Part shown: piece after piece, positions 14,399 to 22,633 of the stretch
How positions within the stretch are numbered: the stretch's first letter is position 1
Layout of the letters: every line of letters begins with the position of its first letter
Assembly: GCA_964425255.1 (NCBI GenBank)
Contig: CAYRMV010000033.1
Location: forward strand, 1 to 25,748
Length of the DNA stretch: 25,748 nucleotides
DNA from: CAYRMV01 sp964425255
GTDB taxonomy: Bacteria; Bacteroidota; Bacteroidia; Flavobacteriales_D; Crocinitomicaceae
Direction: 5' to 3'
Notes under the pieces: model-generated
What the model was told of the DNA's origin: nothing
What the model saw: only the letters and a program-made list of their open reading frames with translations
Database searches by the model: none
Program-made: the position numbers and the translations under genes

Positions 14399-16078
14399 AT
14401 GCGTATTCTTGTATTTTTTTTGCTTGTTTTAGGACCTTTTTTTTCGTGTTCTCAGAAAAATGTTATTCCTAAAAATGGAATGGCAAAAATCTATTTTCCT
14501 TCTGAATCCAAGTCCAAGCAACTGAAAGAAACAGGGTTGATGAAAAACAGCGTTCGAACGGAACTTTGGCATTTTTATCACGAAAATGGAAAATTGAATT
14601 ACACCATTTTGTACGACCAAGACACTTCCATTCAAACAAAAAATACCTTCTTGGGTGAAAAAATCATTTCAAAAGAACATTTTTTCAATCGTACTTTACA
14701 CGGAAAACAACAGTATTTCAACCAACGTTCTGAACCAATTGTCACGTATTATTATTCGCATGGAAAACCCGATAGTTTGATCATTTACCACAATGGATCG
14801 GATAAAATTAAGTCGAGAAAATCATTTCATGCAAATTCCGAGTTGAAAGACTTGTATCTCTATTTCAGCACAGGTGAACTCAGCGAAAAAAAATCCTACA
14901 ACGAACAAAAACAAGCAGATGGAATTTGGTTGACATATTCTAGAAATTGGACTGGCAAGCATTTTATTCTGTGGGAAACTCCCCATTTGAATGGTAAAAT
15001 TCAAGGTTTGCGAAAAAAATTCGATGAAAATGGACTTCTTGAATCTGCCGAATTCGACCAAGATCAAAAACACGGCTCCTATCGATCTTACCATCAAAAT
15101 GGGCAATTGGAATATGCTTTGGAATACGAACACGGAGCAAAAAAAGGGAAAGGAACCTATTTCAACGAAGACGGAATCAAGTTGCGGGACGAATATTGGG
15201 CTGGATCAGCGGGAACATTTTATTACCAAACCGATATATACGACTCGTTGTTTACCTATTTCCCCAATGGAAAAGTCAAGATAAAAAGTTTCCAAGTATT
15301 CTTAAATTCGAACCAAATAAAAACCAAGCATATTTCCTATTTTTCCAATGGGAACCTACAATCCGTTAGCGAAAAATTGAATGTTGAATCCAACGGCCTC
15401 TGGGAAGAATTTTACGAAAACGGCAAAAAGAAGTACCAAATCCCATATAAGAAAGGATTGATCGATGGAAAAACCACATTTTGGTATCCAAACGGACAAA
15501 AAAAGTTAGAATTAGACGTGAAGGAAAATCATGTTTTAGCTCAAAAAGGATGGAACGAACAAGGTAAAATACTTGGAATAAAAAGCGATACTTACAAAGA
15601 CCTTTTTGAATCAGAAAATCGTTACCAATTGATGAACGATGCTTTGTATGAATATGAACCCATGGAAGAATTGGTTCGATCGGAGGAATATCCTATGCTT
15701 GTTAATGATGTTGCTGCAGAATTCACCGAAAACTCAACTAAAAAACCTTCTCATAAACAAAATCGAGTGGATGTTAATGCAGAATTTCCGGGTGGAAGAA
15801 TGGCATTTAACCAATTTATAAAATCCAACGTGCACATGCCACCAACAGCTGAAAAAACGTTTGCCCAATCCAAGTCATTTGAAATCGAAATTCAAATCGA
15901 TGTGGATGGTACGGCCGAATTGGTTTTCATTCGCCCCATTTATTCTAATCCTTCTGATCTGGATGTGCTATTCGAAACCGAAATTCGTCGGATGTTAACC
16001 CATTCTCCGCTTTGGACTCCAGCACAACGAAACAAACAATTTGTTCCACATATTCAAGTTTTTACCGTTCAGTTTTAA
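14399..16078 (+). CDS. Lipoprotein with MORN/YwqK-like repeats and a TonB C-terminal domain
   Basis: I place the start at the ATG at 14399 (MRILVFFLLVLGPFFSCSQK; lipobox FFSC, Cys 17); the frame also contains a TTG at 14387. About 559 aa. The central part is a ladder of imperfect MORN-type units, each with a y-x-x-N-G-x-l core: FYHENGKLNY, YFSTGELSEK, FDENGLLESA, YHQNGQLEYA, YFPNGKVKI, FYENGKKKYQ, WYPNGQKKLE. The C-terminal 100 residues begin NAEFPGGRMAFNQFI and end PHIQVFTVQF, a TonB_C domain. MORN/YwqK repeats are common in Bacteroidota secreted proteins and probably bind partner proteins or envelope material. It is lipid-anchored, so probably periplasm-facing. Its 3' end overlaps the convergent membrane-protein gene by 17 bases. 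Confidence 0.8.
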   Translation: MRILVFFLLVLGPFFSCSQKNVIPKNGMAKIYFPSESKSKQLKETGLMKNSVRTELWHFYHENGKLNYTILYDQDTSIQTKNTFLGEKIISKEHFFNRTLHGKQQYFNQRSEPIVTYYYSHGKPDSLIIYHNGSDKIKSRKSFHANSELKDLYLYFSTGELSEKKSYNEQKQADGIWLTYSRNWTGKHFILWETPHLNGKIQGLRKKFDENGLLESAEFDQDQKHGSYRSYHQNGQLEYALEYEHGAKKGKGTYFNEDGIKLRDEYWAGSAGTFYYQTDIYDSLFTYFPNGKVKIKSFQVFLNSNQIKTKHISYFSNGNLQSVSEKLNVESNGLWEEFYENGKKKYQIPYKKGLIDGKTTFWYPNGQKKLELDVKENHVLAQKGWNEQGKILGIKSDTYKDLFESENRYQLMNDALYEYEPMEELVRSEEYPMLVNDVAAEFTENSTKKPSHKQNRVDVNAEFPGGRMAFNQFIKSNVHMPPTAEKTFAQSKSFEIEIQIDVDGTAELVFIRPIYSNPSDLDVLFETEIRRMLTHSPLWTPAQRNKQFVPHIQVFTVQF

Positions 16079-16346
16079 CCCATTTTCCGTATCTTTTACT
16101 ACCCCATTTGAAAAGAAAATAAGCTATAACAATCAGATTTACCCAAATCCAAACTTGTTGGAGAATGAATCCTGTTTTTTCAAAATTCGTCATACTTCCG
16201 AGTGAATAAAACGGTCCTTTGAAAACATCGTAACGATCCTCATAACTGAGTAAAAACAAACTAGAATATAAATAAAATGCAAAATCTGCAGTGAAAATAA
16301 CAAGCCAATAGAAAATGTCGACACTTATTTTTCTAATTTCCCTCAT
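16062..16346 (-). CDS. Small two-helix membrane protein downstream of tsaE
   Basis: The frame is open further upstream inside tsaE, but the ATG at 16346 (MREIRKISVDIFYWLVIFTA) gives a sensible 94-aa protein with a basic N terminus. Two membrane segments are seen: about residues 9-33 (DIFYWLVIFTADFAFYLYSSL) and 64-83 (QVWIWVNLIVIAYFLFKWG). The C terminus is basic (KRYGKWVKTER). The start overlaps the tsaE 3' end by 14 bases, so it is probably translated from the same transcript. The family is not recognised. Confidence 0.55.
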   Translation of the reverse strand: MREIRKISVDIFYWLVIFTADFAFYLYSSLFLLSYEDRYDVFKGPFYSLGSMTNFEKTGFILQQVWIWVNLIVIAYFLFKWGSKRYGKWVKTER

Positions 16347-16761
16347 CCAAATCCCAATAAATACGTCGATCGCCTTGCGGATTAATCTCAATAAATACAT
16401 GCATCGTTTCCTCTGGAAGTAGGGGTTCAATGATATCCGGCCATTCGATCAAATTGACTTGATTGCCATAAATCATTTCTTCGAGACCAATATCATAGGC
16501 TTCTTCCAATTCATTGAGTCGGTACAAATCCATGTGATTCACTGTCCCAAAAAATGGACTTTCATACACATTTACCAAAGAATACGTCGGTGAACCTTCT
16601 GCTTCTTCGATTCCCATCGCTCTGAGAATTGCTTGTACAAAAGTTGTTTTTCCAGCGCCCATTTGTCCGTGAAAAGCAATAATTTTTCGTCCATTCAGGG
16701 ATTCTAACAATTGAATAGCCAAAGAAGGCAAATCAGCCAAAGAATGAGCAAGTAAATCCAT
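16333..16761 (-). CDS. tsaE: tRNA t6A37 biosynthesis ATPase TsaE
   Basis: The 142-aa protein has Walker A GQMGAGKTT (32-40), the switch-like block EGSPTYSLVNVY (55-66), HMDLYRL (76-82, with the conserved Asp 78) and LIEWPD (104-109). This is the whole TsaE signature at normal length. TsaE is the ATPase that works with TsaB and TsaD in transferring threonylcarbamoyl to A37 of ANN-decoding tRNAs. tsaD lies about 6 kb away in this window; tsaB and tsaC are not seen. The gene starts one base after the porX stop and is probably co-transcribed with it. Cytoplasmic. Confidence 0.93.
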   Translation of the reverse strand: MDLLAHSLADLPSLAIQLLESLNGRKIIAFHGQMGAGKTTFVQAILRAMGIEEAEGSPTYSLVNVYESPFFGTVNHMDLYRLNELEEAYDIGLEEMIYGNQVNLIEWPDIIEPLLPEETMHVFIEINPQGDRRIYWDLDEGN

Positions 16762-16762
16762 G

Positions 16763-18310
16763 TTATTTTTTTGGCTGCAAAGCTACAAAAGGAATGCACA
16801 TTTCCTCCAACGAAATTCCACCGTGTTGGAACGTACTTCCATAATAATTCACAAAATGATTGTAATTATTTGGATACACAAAGAAATCATTTTCTCGTGC
16901 AAAAACAAATTCACTACTCACATTCGTCTTTGGTAAAAATGCTTCACTTGGATGCTTCACTGTAAACACTTCTTTATCTTTGTAACTTAAGTTTTTACCT
17001 ACTTTGTAACGTAAATTCGAATTTGTGTTGCGGTCTCCAACAATCTTAACCGGATTGGTCACCCGAACAGTTCCGTGATCCGTCGTTATGAAAACTTTCG
17101 CTCCTAAATCGGCAATTTTCTTGAAGATGTCTTGCAAGGGTGAATGTTCAAACCACGAAACTGTCAACGAACGGTATGCTGCTTCGTCATCAGCCAACTC
17201 CCGAATAACTTCCATTTCCGTACGTGCATGCGAAAGCATATCGACAAAATTGTAAACAATGACGTTCAAATCGTTGTCTTTCAATTGGTGCAGATTATCC
17301 GCCAATTTCTTCCCTGCTTCCAAGTTGGTAATTTTGTGGTACGACCATTTGGTATTTTTCCCCAATCGGGTCAAATTGGCATCCAAAAAGTCTTTTTCAT
17401 GCATATTTTTTCCTCCTTCATCATCTTCGTTCAGCCAAAGTTTTGGAAAACGTTTTTCGATTTCAGATGGCATCAAACCGGCAAACAAAGCATTGCGTGC
17501 ATAATGTGTAGCTGTGGGTAAAATACTCAAAATCATTTCTTCCGACTCTACTGTGAAATAGTTCGAAACGATCGGTTTGAGCATTTGCCATTGGTCATAA
17601 CGCAAATTATCGATCACCATCATGAACACTTTTTCTTTGCCCAAAACCGGAGCAATTCGATCTTTGATCACCGTATGAATCATTTGTGGAGCATCTTCAT
17701 CGCCATTTACCCAATCCAAATAATTGTTCTCAATGAAGCGACAAAACAAGGAATTGGCTTCTTTTTTTTGCATCGACAAAATTTCCGTCATTCCCTGATC
17801 TTCAATTTGATCCAATTGCAATTCCCAATACACCAGTTTTTGATACAACTCAAACCACTCGTCGATGTCTAAACGACCGTTCAACTGCATGCCCAGCTGG
17901 CGAAATTCTTGTTGGTAATTCGCATTTGTTTTCTGAGAAACCAATTTTTTGTGGTCCAAATTTTTCTTCAAACAAAGTAAAATCTGATTCGGATTCACGG
18001 GCTTGATCAAATAATCAGCAATCTTTCCTCCAATCGCTTCTTCCATGATCGACTCCTCTTCGCTCTTGGTAATCATCACAACCGGAACTTGTGGTTTTTT
18101 CTCTTTGATGCGTGTCAATGCTTCCAAACCGGAAATTCCTGGCATGTTTTCATCGAGAAATATAATATCAAAATGTTGCTCGTTGCTTTTGTCCACGGCA
18201 TCGGAACCATTGTTCACCGTTTCAACTTGATATCCTTTAGATTGTAAAAACAAAATATGTGGTTTGAGCAAATCGATTTCATCGTCTGCCCATAAAATTT
18301 TTCCTTGCAT
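16763..18310 (-). CDS. porX: PorX, T9SS response regulator with PglZ domain
   Basis: I place the start at the ATG at 18310 (MQGKILWADDEIDLLKPHIL); the frame is open 33 codons further, but that extension (MLIGNSTITF...) does not look native. The 515-aa protein has a receiver domain (about 1-120) with acidic pocket D9-D10, phosphoacceptor D53 in FLDENMPG and Lys in YLIKP. A helical linker and a PglZ phosphatase-like domain (about 200-510) follow, with VIDNLRYDQW, ILPTATHYARNALFAG, ITTDHGT and FQHGGISLEEM, the metal-binding and catalytic elements of alkaline-phosphatase-like folds. PorX regulates T9SS genes with PorY and SigP in Porphyromonas and Flavobacterium. A TACCTTTA box (18347-18340, one mismatch to TAnnTTTG) lies upstream. 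Confidence 0.95.
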   Translation of the reverse strand: MQGKILWADDEIDLLKPHILFLQSKGYQVETVNNGSDAVDKSNEQHFDIIFLDENMPGISGLEALTRIKEKKPQVPVVMITKSEEESIMEEAIGGKIADYLIKPVNPNQILLCLKKNLDHKKLVSQKTNANYQQEFRQLGMQLNGRLDIDEWFELYQKLVYWELQLDQIEDQGMTEILSMQKKEANSLFCRFIENNYLDWVNGDEDAPQMIHTVIKDRIAPVLGKEKVFMMVIDNLRYDQWQMLKPIVSNYFTVESEEMILSILPTATHYARNALFAGLMPSEIEKRFPKLWLNEDDEGGKNMHEKDFLDANLTRLGKNTKWSYHKITNLEAGKKLADNLHQLKDNDLNVIVYNFVDMLSHARTEMEVIRELADDEAAYRSLTVSWFEHSPLQDIFKKIADLGAKVFITTDHGTVRVTNPVKIVGDRNTNSNLRYKVGKNLSYKDKEVFTVKHPSEAFLPKTNVSSEFVFARENDFFVYPNNYNHFVNYYGSTFQHGGISLEEMCIPFVALQPKK

Positions 18311-18518
18311 ACTCAAACGTTTGGTTTTTAACGAGTACGTAAAGGTAGCCAATTTTATTGTGGTGTTAGCATTTTTTGTGAAGGTGATTGTGGAATTTCC
18401 AATTAACATGAATGAAAGAAAAATCTAAAAAGACAATCGGAAAAACGGAAGCATAATTTCAAAATATCTTGTTTTTCTTAGTTGTAAGCCTATTCCAATC
18501 TGTATAATTGATTTTCAT

Positions 18519-18526
18519 TAACTTTG
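18519..18526 (+). promoter_or_regulatory. Bacteroidota -7 box for the HD-domain gene
   Basis: TAACTTTG matches TAnnTTTG exactly and lies 13 bases before the GTG start of the HD gene. I see no convincing -33 TTTG. The stretch 18311-18539 between porX and this gene is a divergent promoter region. Confidence 0.45.
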
Positions 18527-18539
18527 TCAAAAAAACAGC

Positions 18540-19778
18540 GTGCGTTCAGAGCCCATTCGAAACAACAAGAAAAAAATTGTGAACGATCCCGTTTATGGGT
18601 TTGTTACCATTCCAGACGAATTGATTTTTGATCTAATTGAACATCCTTACTTTCAACGTCTTCGCCGAATCACACAACTTGGATTAACACATTTGGTGTA
18701 TCCAGGTGCTTTGCATACGCGTTTTCATCACGTAATTGGTGCGATGCATTTGATGGCTACCGCTGTACAAGTGATTCGCCGTAAAGGTCACGAAATCACT
18801 GCGGAAGAGGAACAAGCTGTTTTGATTGCGATTTTATTGCACGACATCGGTCATGGTCCTTACAGTCATGCCTTGGAATACGACATTGTCAACAAGGTGA
18901 GTCACGAAGCTATCTCGACGTTTTTCATGGAACAACTGAGCCGTGAATTTGATGGAAAATTGGATCGTGCTTTGTTGATTTTCCAAAACAAATACCACAA
19001 AAAATACTTATACCAATTGGTTTCGAGTCAGCTCGATATGGATCGATTGGACTACCTTAACCGGGATAGTTTTTACACGGGGGTCACCGAAGGTCAAATT
19101 GGATCGGATCGGATGATCGAAATGCTGAATGTACATGAAGGAAATCTTGTTCTCGAAGAAAAAGCGATTTATTCGGTCGAGAAATTCTTGGTTGCTCGTC
19201 GCTTTATGTATTGGCAAGTATACCTTCACAAAACGGTTGTTTCTGCCGAATTCATGTTGATTCACGTGTTGCGTAGAGTCAAAGAATTGGTGCAACGAGG
19301 AGAAACGGTTTTTGCGAGTCCAGCCTTGTTGTATTTCATGACTAACAACATCGAAGTTGCCGACTTTAAAAACAATCGAGAAGTGCTACACACTTTCGCT
19401 CAACTTGATGATTACGACATTATGGGTGCTGTAAAAGTGTGGCAAAATCATCCCGATAAAGTGCTTTCTATCTTGTCGTCTCGCTTGGTCAACCGTGATT
19501 TATTCAAAATTGAGGTTTCCAAAGAGCCTTTTAGTCCCGATCGCCTGCAATTGGAACGTGAAATCATTCGAAACAAGTATGACTTGAACGACGACGAGGT
19601 CGCTTACTTCGTTTACTCGGAAATTTTATCCAACAATGCTTATTATCCACACAAGCAAAACATCAATATTTTGATGAAAAACGGCTCAATCATGGATGTA
19701 TCAAAGGCTTCAGATAACTTGAATATTTCTGCTTTGTCAAAACCGGTCGAAAAATATTGTTTGTGTTACCCGATTTAA
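18540..19778 (+). CDS. HD-domain metal-dependent phosphohydrolase (SAMHD1/dGTPase-like)
   Basis: The GTG at 18540 gives a 412-aa protein. The opening DPVYGFVTIPDELIFDLIEH, then HPYFQRLRRITQLGL, HTRFHHVIGAMHL (first metal His, 63 or 64), LLHDIGHGPYSHALE (HD at 101-102) and SSQLDMDRLDYLNRDS (last Asp at about 166-171) are the HD fold of dNTP triphosphohydrolase-related proteins. The RRITQLG and DMDRLDYLNRDS blocks are shared with the SAMHD1-like branch. Such enzymes cleave (deoxy)nucleoside triphosphates or related phosphates; the substrate is not known here. Cytoplasmic. The next gene starts one base after its stop, so the pair is translated together. Confidence 0.85.
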   Translation: MRSEPIRNNKKKIVNDPVYGFVTIPDELIFDLIEHPYFQRLRRITQLGLTHLVYPGALHTRFHHVIGAMHLMATAVQVIRRKGHEITAEEEQAVLIAILLHDIGHGPYSHALEYDIVNKVSHEAISTFFMEQLSREFDGKLDRALLIFQNKYHKKYLYQLVSSQLDMDRLDYLNRDSFYTGVTEGQIGSDRMIEMLNVHEGNLVLEEKAIYSVEKFLVARRFMYWQVYLHKTVVSAEFMLIHVLRRVKELVQRGETVFASPALLYFMTNNIEVADFKNNREVLHTFAQLDDYDIMGAVKVWQNHPDKVLSILSSRLVNRDLFKIEVSKEPFSPDRLQLEREIIRNKYDLNDDEVAYFVYSEILSNNAYYPHKQNINILMKNGSIMDVSKASDNLNISALSKPVEKYCLCYPI

Positions 19779-19779
19779 T

Positions 19780-21270
19780 ATGCTGACTTCTCGATTTCAA
19801 CAAATTACTTTTTTAATTGCACTGCTCGTTGTTGGTGTTTTCGCTTGGAATAACAAGGGATACTACCACGCAGACGAACATTATCAATTAATAGAATTTG
19901 CTGGAATCAAACTGGGTTCTCACGAAGCAAAAGACTTGGCATGGGAATACAAAGAGGCCTCACGCTCCACCATCCAACCGATGATGATTTATGGTGTTCA
20001 GGGTATTTTGAATTCATTCGGTTTAAAAAACCCATATACAATCGCTTTTTTGTTGCGCTTACTTTCGGGGATTTCAGCCTTGGTTTGCTTAAGCTTTTTC
20101 ATCGAACAAACGAAAAATCGTTTTTCGGAGGGGTTTCAGCCAATTTATTGGCTTCTCTCCTATTTTCTTTGGTTTATTCCTGTTGTTTTTGTTCGCTTCT
20201 CCTCTGAAAATTGGGCGGGAATGTGTTTGTTATTGGGAGTCGGTTTTCTGGTTGGTGAATTATCCCCCAAACGACTTGTTGCCGCAGGTTTGGCTTTCGG
20301 TTTTAGTTTTCTCTTCCGCTTTCAAATGGGAGTCGTTTTTATAGGACCGCTGCTTTGGTTGCTTTTCATACGTAAACAACAGCTCAAAAATGTTTTCCTC
20401 TTTGGTTTGGCGATTTTGGTTCCCATTTTAATGGGAGTATTGATCGATCGCTGGTTTTATGGAAGTTGGGTGTTGAGTTCGTGGAATTACTTCAATTTGC
20501 AATTGTTGCAAGATGCAGTAAATGGGTTTGGTACTTCTCCTTGGTACGATTATTTCCCTCTTGTCTTAGAAGGTACATGGAAACCAATCGGTTGGATAAT
20601 CATGTTGTTCTCATTCCTGACTTTATTCCGGCAGCCAAAAGCGATCTATTTGTGGATCATCGTTCCGTTTATTCTCGTTCACGCATCAATTCCACACAAA
20701 GAATTACGGTTTTTGTTTCCCTTAGTTGGTCTAGTTCCTTTTTTAGTTTTAGATAGTTTTAATTGGATTTCAGAACGTGTTTCCTCGAAAAAATGGCTTT
20801 CTTATCCCTTTATCTTTGTTGGAATTATTGCACTTTCACTAAACGTAATAGCGTTGATATATGCGAGTCAAAAACCTGCTGACAATGGAAAAATGGAAAT
20901 TACAGAAACCATTTTCAACCGAAAAAAAGAACCAACCATTTTAATTCACACTACTTGGGCTTCTCCATACAATCCATTTCAGAGTTTACCGACTCGCTTT
21001 TATCAAGAAAAACACATCCGCGAATATCATGTTCCACAATTGTGTTATTTGTCTGATTCTTTACAAAAATCAATGGGAGATTCCACCATTTTAATGGTGA
21101 CTCGCTCGGTTGAACTTGAGAATTCTCCTTGCAAAGATTCACTTCAAAAATGGGGATTTATGGAAATTAAACGCAGTATTCCGACATGTATTCAACGCGT
21201 CGAAAACCGATACACACCTCTAAACCGTGATGAGGTTCTGATTCTTTTTGAACGGAAAAAACGAAAATAA
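19780..21270 (+). CDS. Integral membrane mannosyltransferase-like protein (GT22/PIG-B type)
   Basis: The 496-aa protein has about nine to ten hydrophobic segments across residues 8-365 and a soluble C-terminal part (about 370-496). Near the first helix is YYHADEHYQ (28-36), which matches the acidic D-E motif in the first lumenal loop of GT-C glycosyltransferases. The HKELRFLFP block (about 305-313) is characteristic of the GT22 family (ALG9, PIG-B and relatives). GT22 enzymes use polyprenyl-phosphate-linked mannose on the outer side of the membrane. Here the acceptor could be a lipid-linked glycan or surface polysaccharide; I cannot tell which. It is in a two-gene unit with the HD gene. The HKE motif is good evidence, while mannose specificity is inferred from the family. 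Confidence 0.75.
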   Translation: MLTSRFQQITFLIALLVVGVFAWNNKGYYHADEHYQLIEFAGIKLGSHEAKDLAWEYKEASRSTIQPMMIYGVQGILNSFGLKNPYTIAFLLRLLSGISALVCLSFFIEQTKNRFSEGFQPIYWLLSYFLWFIPVVFVRFSSENWAGMCLLLGVGFLVGELSPKRLVAAGLAFGFSFLFRFQMGVVFIGPLLWLLFIRKQQLKNVFLFGLAILVPILMGVLIDRWFYGSWVLSSWNYFNLQLLQDAVNGFGTSPWYDYFPLVLEGTWKPIGWIIMLFSFLTLFRQPKAIYLWIIVPFILVHASIPHKELRFLFPLVGLVPFLVLDSFNWISERVSSKKWLSYPFIFVGIIALSLNVIALIYASQKPADNGKMEITETIFNRKKEPTILIHTTWASPYNPFQSLPTRFYQEKHIREYHVPQLCYLSDSLQKSMGDSTILMVTRSVELENSPCKDSLQKWGFMEIKRSIPTCIQRVENRYTPLNRDEVLILFERKKRK

Positions 21271-21292
21271 ATTTGATTTTTAAATCGTCAAA

Positions 21293-22633
21293 TCACCCAT
21301 CAATACGCATCCGAATTCGCCATTCTTTGGGATACAAATTATTGAATCGATTTCCCAAATGTTTAATCCACCCCAAAGGTTCATTTTGATACGTGAGGGC
21401 ATACACTCCTGCTTTGGCTGGAAGTGAAAACGTTTCTCCTTTCAAATATAACAAAGCTTGCTCACGCGTAACTTCAATCGTTTTGTTGTCCAAAATGCGC
21501 AAAGTCGGATCCAAAAGTAGCCCGATATTCGGTAAAAATCCTTTTGGATACATCTCCCCCAATTCAGTACCTAATTTGATACAGCGCATCGAATGATGAA
21601 TACTTTGTATGGCGGAAGCAAACATTTCTGGAACAGCAAACCAATACGTATTCCATTGAAAAACAACTTTTCCATCCAAATTGGCCCAAGTTGATACACC
21701 TTGCGGATCTTTCACTTTCGTCAAATCTGATTTCTTAGGTAAATTCCATTTGATGACTTTTCTTTCTCCTTTCTTCCGTAAAACGGCCAAATAAAATCCT
21801 TCGGTATCCACGTTCGATGGCAACGCATAAACACCAACTCCCTCTCTTCCAGGCTGAAATGAACCCGAATCAAATGAAATTAACTCAGCATCCAATTCTT
21901 GTTGCATCCAGTTGACATTGGCTTCGTTTTCTTGTTCGTTGAACGTACAGGTTGAATAAATCAAAATTCCTCCTGGTTGCAAAGCACTCCAAACATCCGC
22001 AACGATTCGCTTTTGACGTGAAGCACACAAATCAACGTGTTCGGGCGACCATTCATCGCGTGCTGCTTGATCTTTGCGAAACATTCCTTCTCCTGAACAA
22101 GGTGCATCGATGACAATCAAATCAAAAACATGAGGCAATCGTTGAAAATCTGCTGGATCATTATTCGTAACCAAAGTAGTTCCATCCCCCCATTTGGTCA
22201 TGTTTTCTTTTAATATTTTAGCGCGTGCTTGAATCACTTCATTGCTTACTAACAACCCTTTTCTTCCTAGCCATGAACTCAACAAAGTACTTTTACCGCC
22301 AGGAGCAGCACAGAGATCCAACACAATTGGATGTTCAGGTAATGTTAGTTGCTTTAAAACAAAGTCCAAAAACATCGATCCCGCTTCTTGTGGATAATAT
22401 GTTCCCGCATGAAACAAAGGATCCAAGGTAAAAACAGGTCGTTCAACTAAATAATAAGCTTGATCACACCATGGAATTTGACTTTTAAACGGAAGTTCTG
22501 CCCTCGTTTTCAAAGGATTTAATCGTACCGAAATGGGTGGAACCGAATCCAAAGCAGCAAGTAATTGATTTTTCAAAAATGCATCTTTTTCAACGCGTTG
22601 AACAAATGCGGATGGTAATGCGTGTTTTTCCAT
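21293..22633 (-). CDS. rsmF: RsmF-like rRNA (cytosine-5) methyltransferase
   Basis: The 446-aa protein has the NOL1/NOP2/sun core: SAM motif LDLCAAPGGKS (105-115), IDAPCSGEGMFRK (175-187, Cys 179) and IYSTCTFNEQEN (215-226 region; catalytic Cys about 229). The N-terminal SVRLNPLK and YYPQEAGSMFLD fit the RsmF branch. The C-terminal extension ending LGWIKHLGNRFNNLYPKEW is typical of RsmF/YebU-type enzymes, which methylate C1407 of 16S rRNA in E. coli. Site specificity here is inference. The start ATG overlaps the tsaD stop as TAATG, so translation is probably coupled. The gene converges with the mannosyltransferase gene, 22 bases apart. Confidence 0.85.
   Translation of the reverse strand: MEKHALPSAFVQRVEKDAFLKNQLLAALDSVPPISVRLNPLKTRAELPFKSQIPWCDQAYYLVERPVFTLDPLFHAGTYYPQEAGSMFLDFVLKQLTLPEHPIVLDLCAAPGGKSTLLSSWLGRKGLLVSNEVIQARAKILKENMTKWGDGTTLVTNNDPADFQRLPHVFDLIVIDAPCSGEGMFRKDQAARDEWSPEHVDLCASRQKRIVADVWSALQPGGILIYSTCTFNEQENEANVNWMQQELDAELISFDSGSFQPGREGVGVYALPSNVDTEGFYLAVLRKKGERKVIKWNLPKKSDLTKVKDPQGVSTWANLDGKVVFQWNTYWFAVPEMFASAIQSIHHSMRCIKLGTELGEMYPKGFLPNIGLLLDPTLRILDNKTIEVTREQALLYLKGETFSLPAKAGVYALTYQNEPLGWIKHLGNRFNNLYPKEWRIRMRIDG

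Noticed and set aside
18311..18409. N-terminal extension of PorX by 33 codons
   Set aside because: PorX aligns from MQGKILWADDE; the extension covers the expected promoter region and has no family support.
21275..21286. GATTT-TT-AAATC hairpin between the convergent mannosyltransferase and rsmF genes as a terminator
   Set aside because: The stem is only five AT-rich pairs with no U-tract worth the name.
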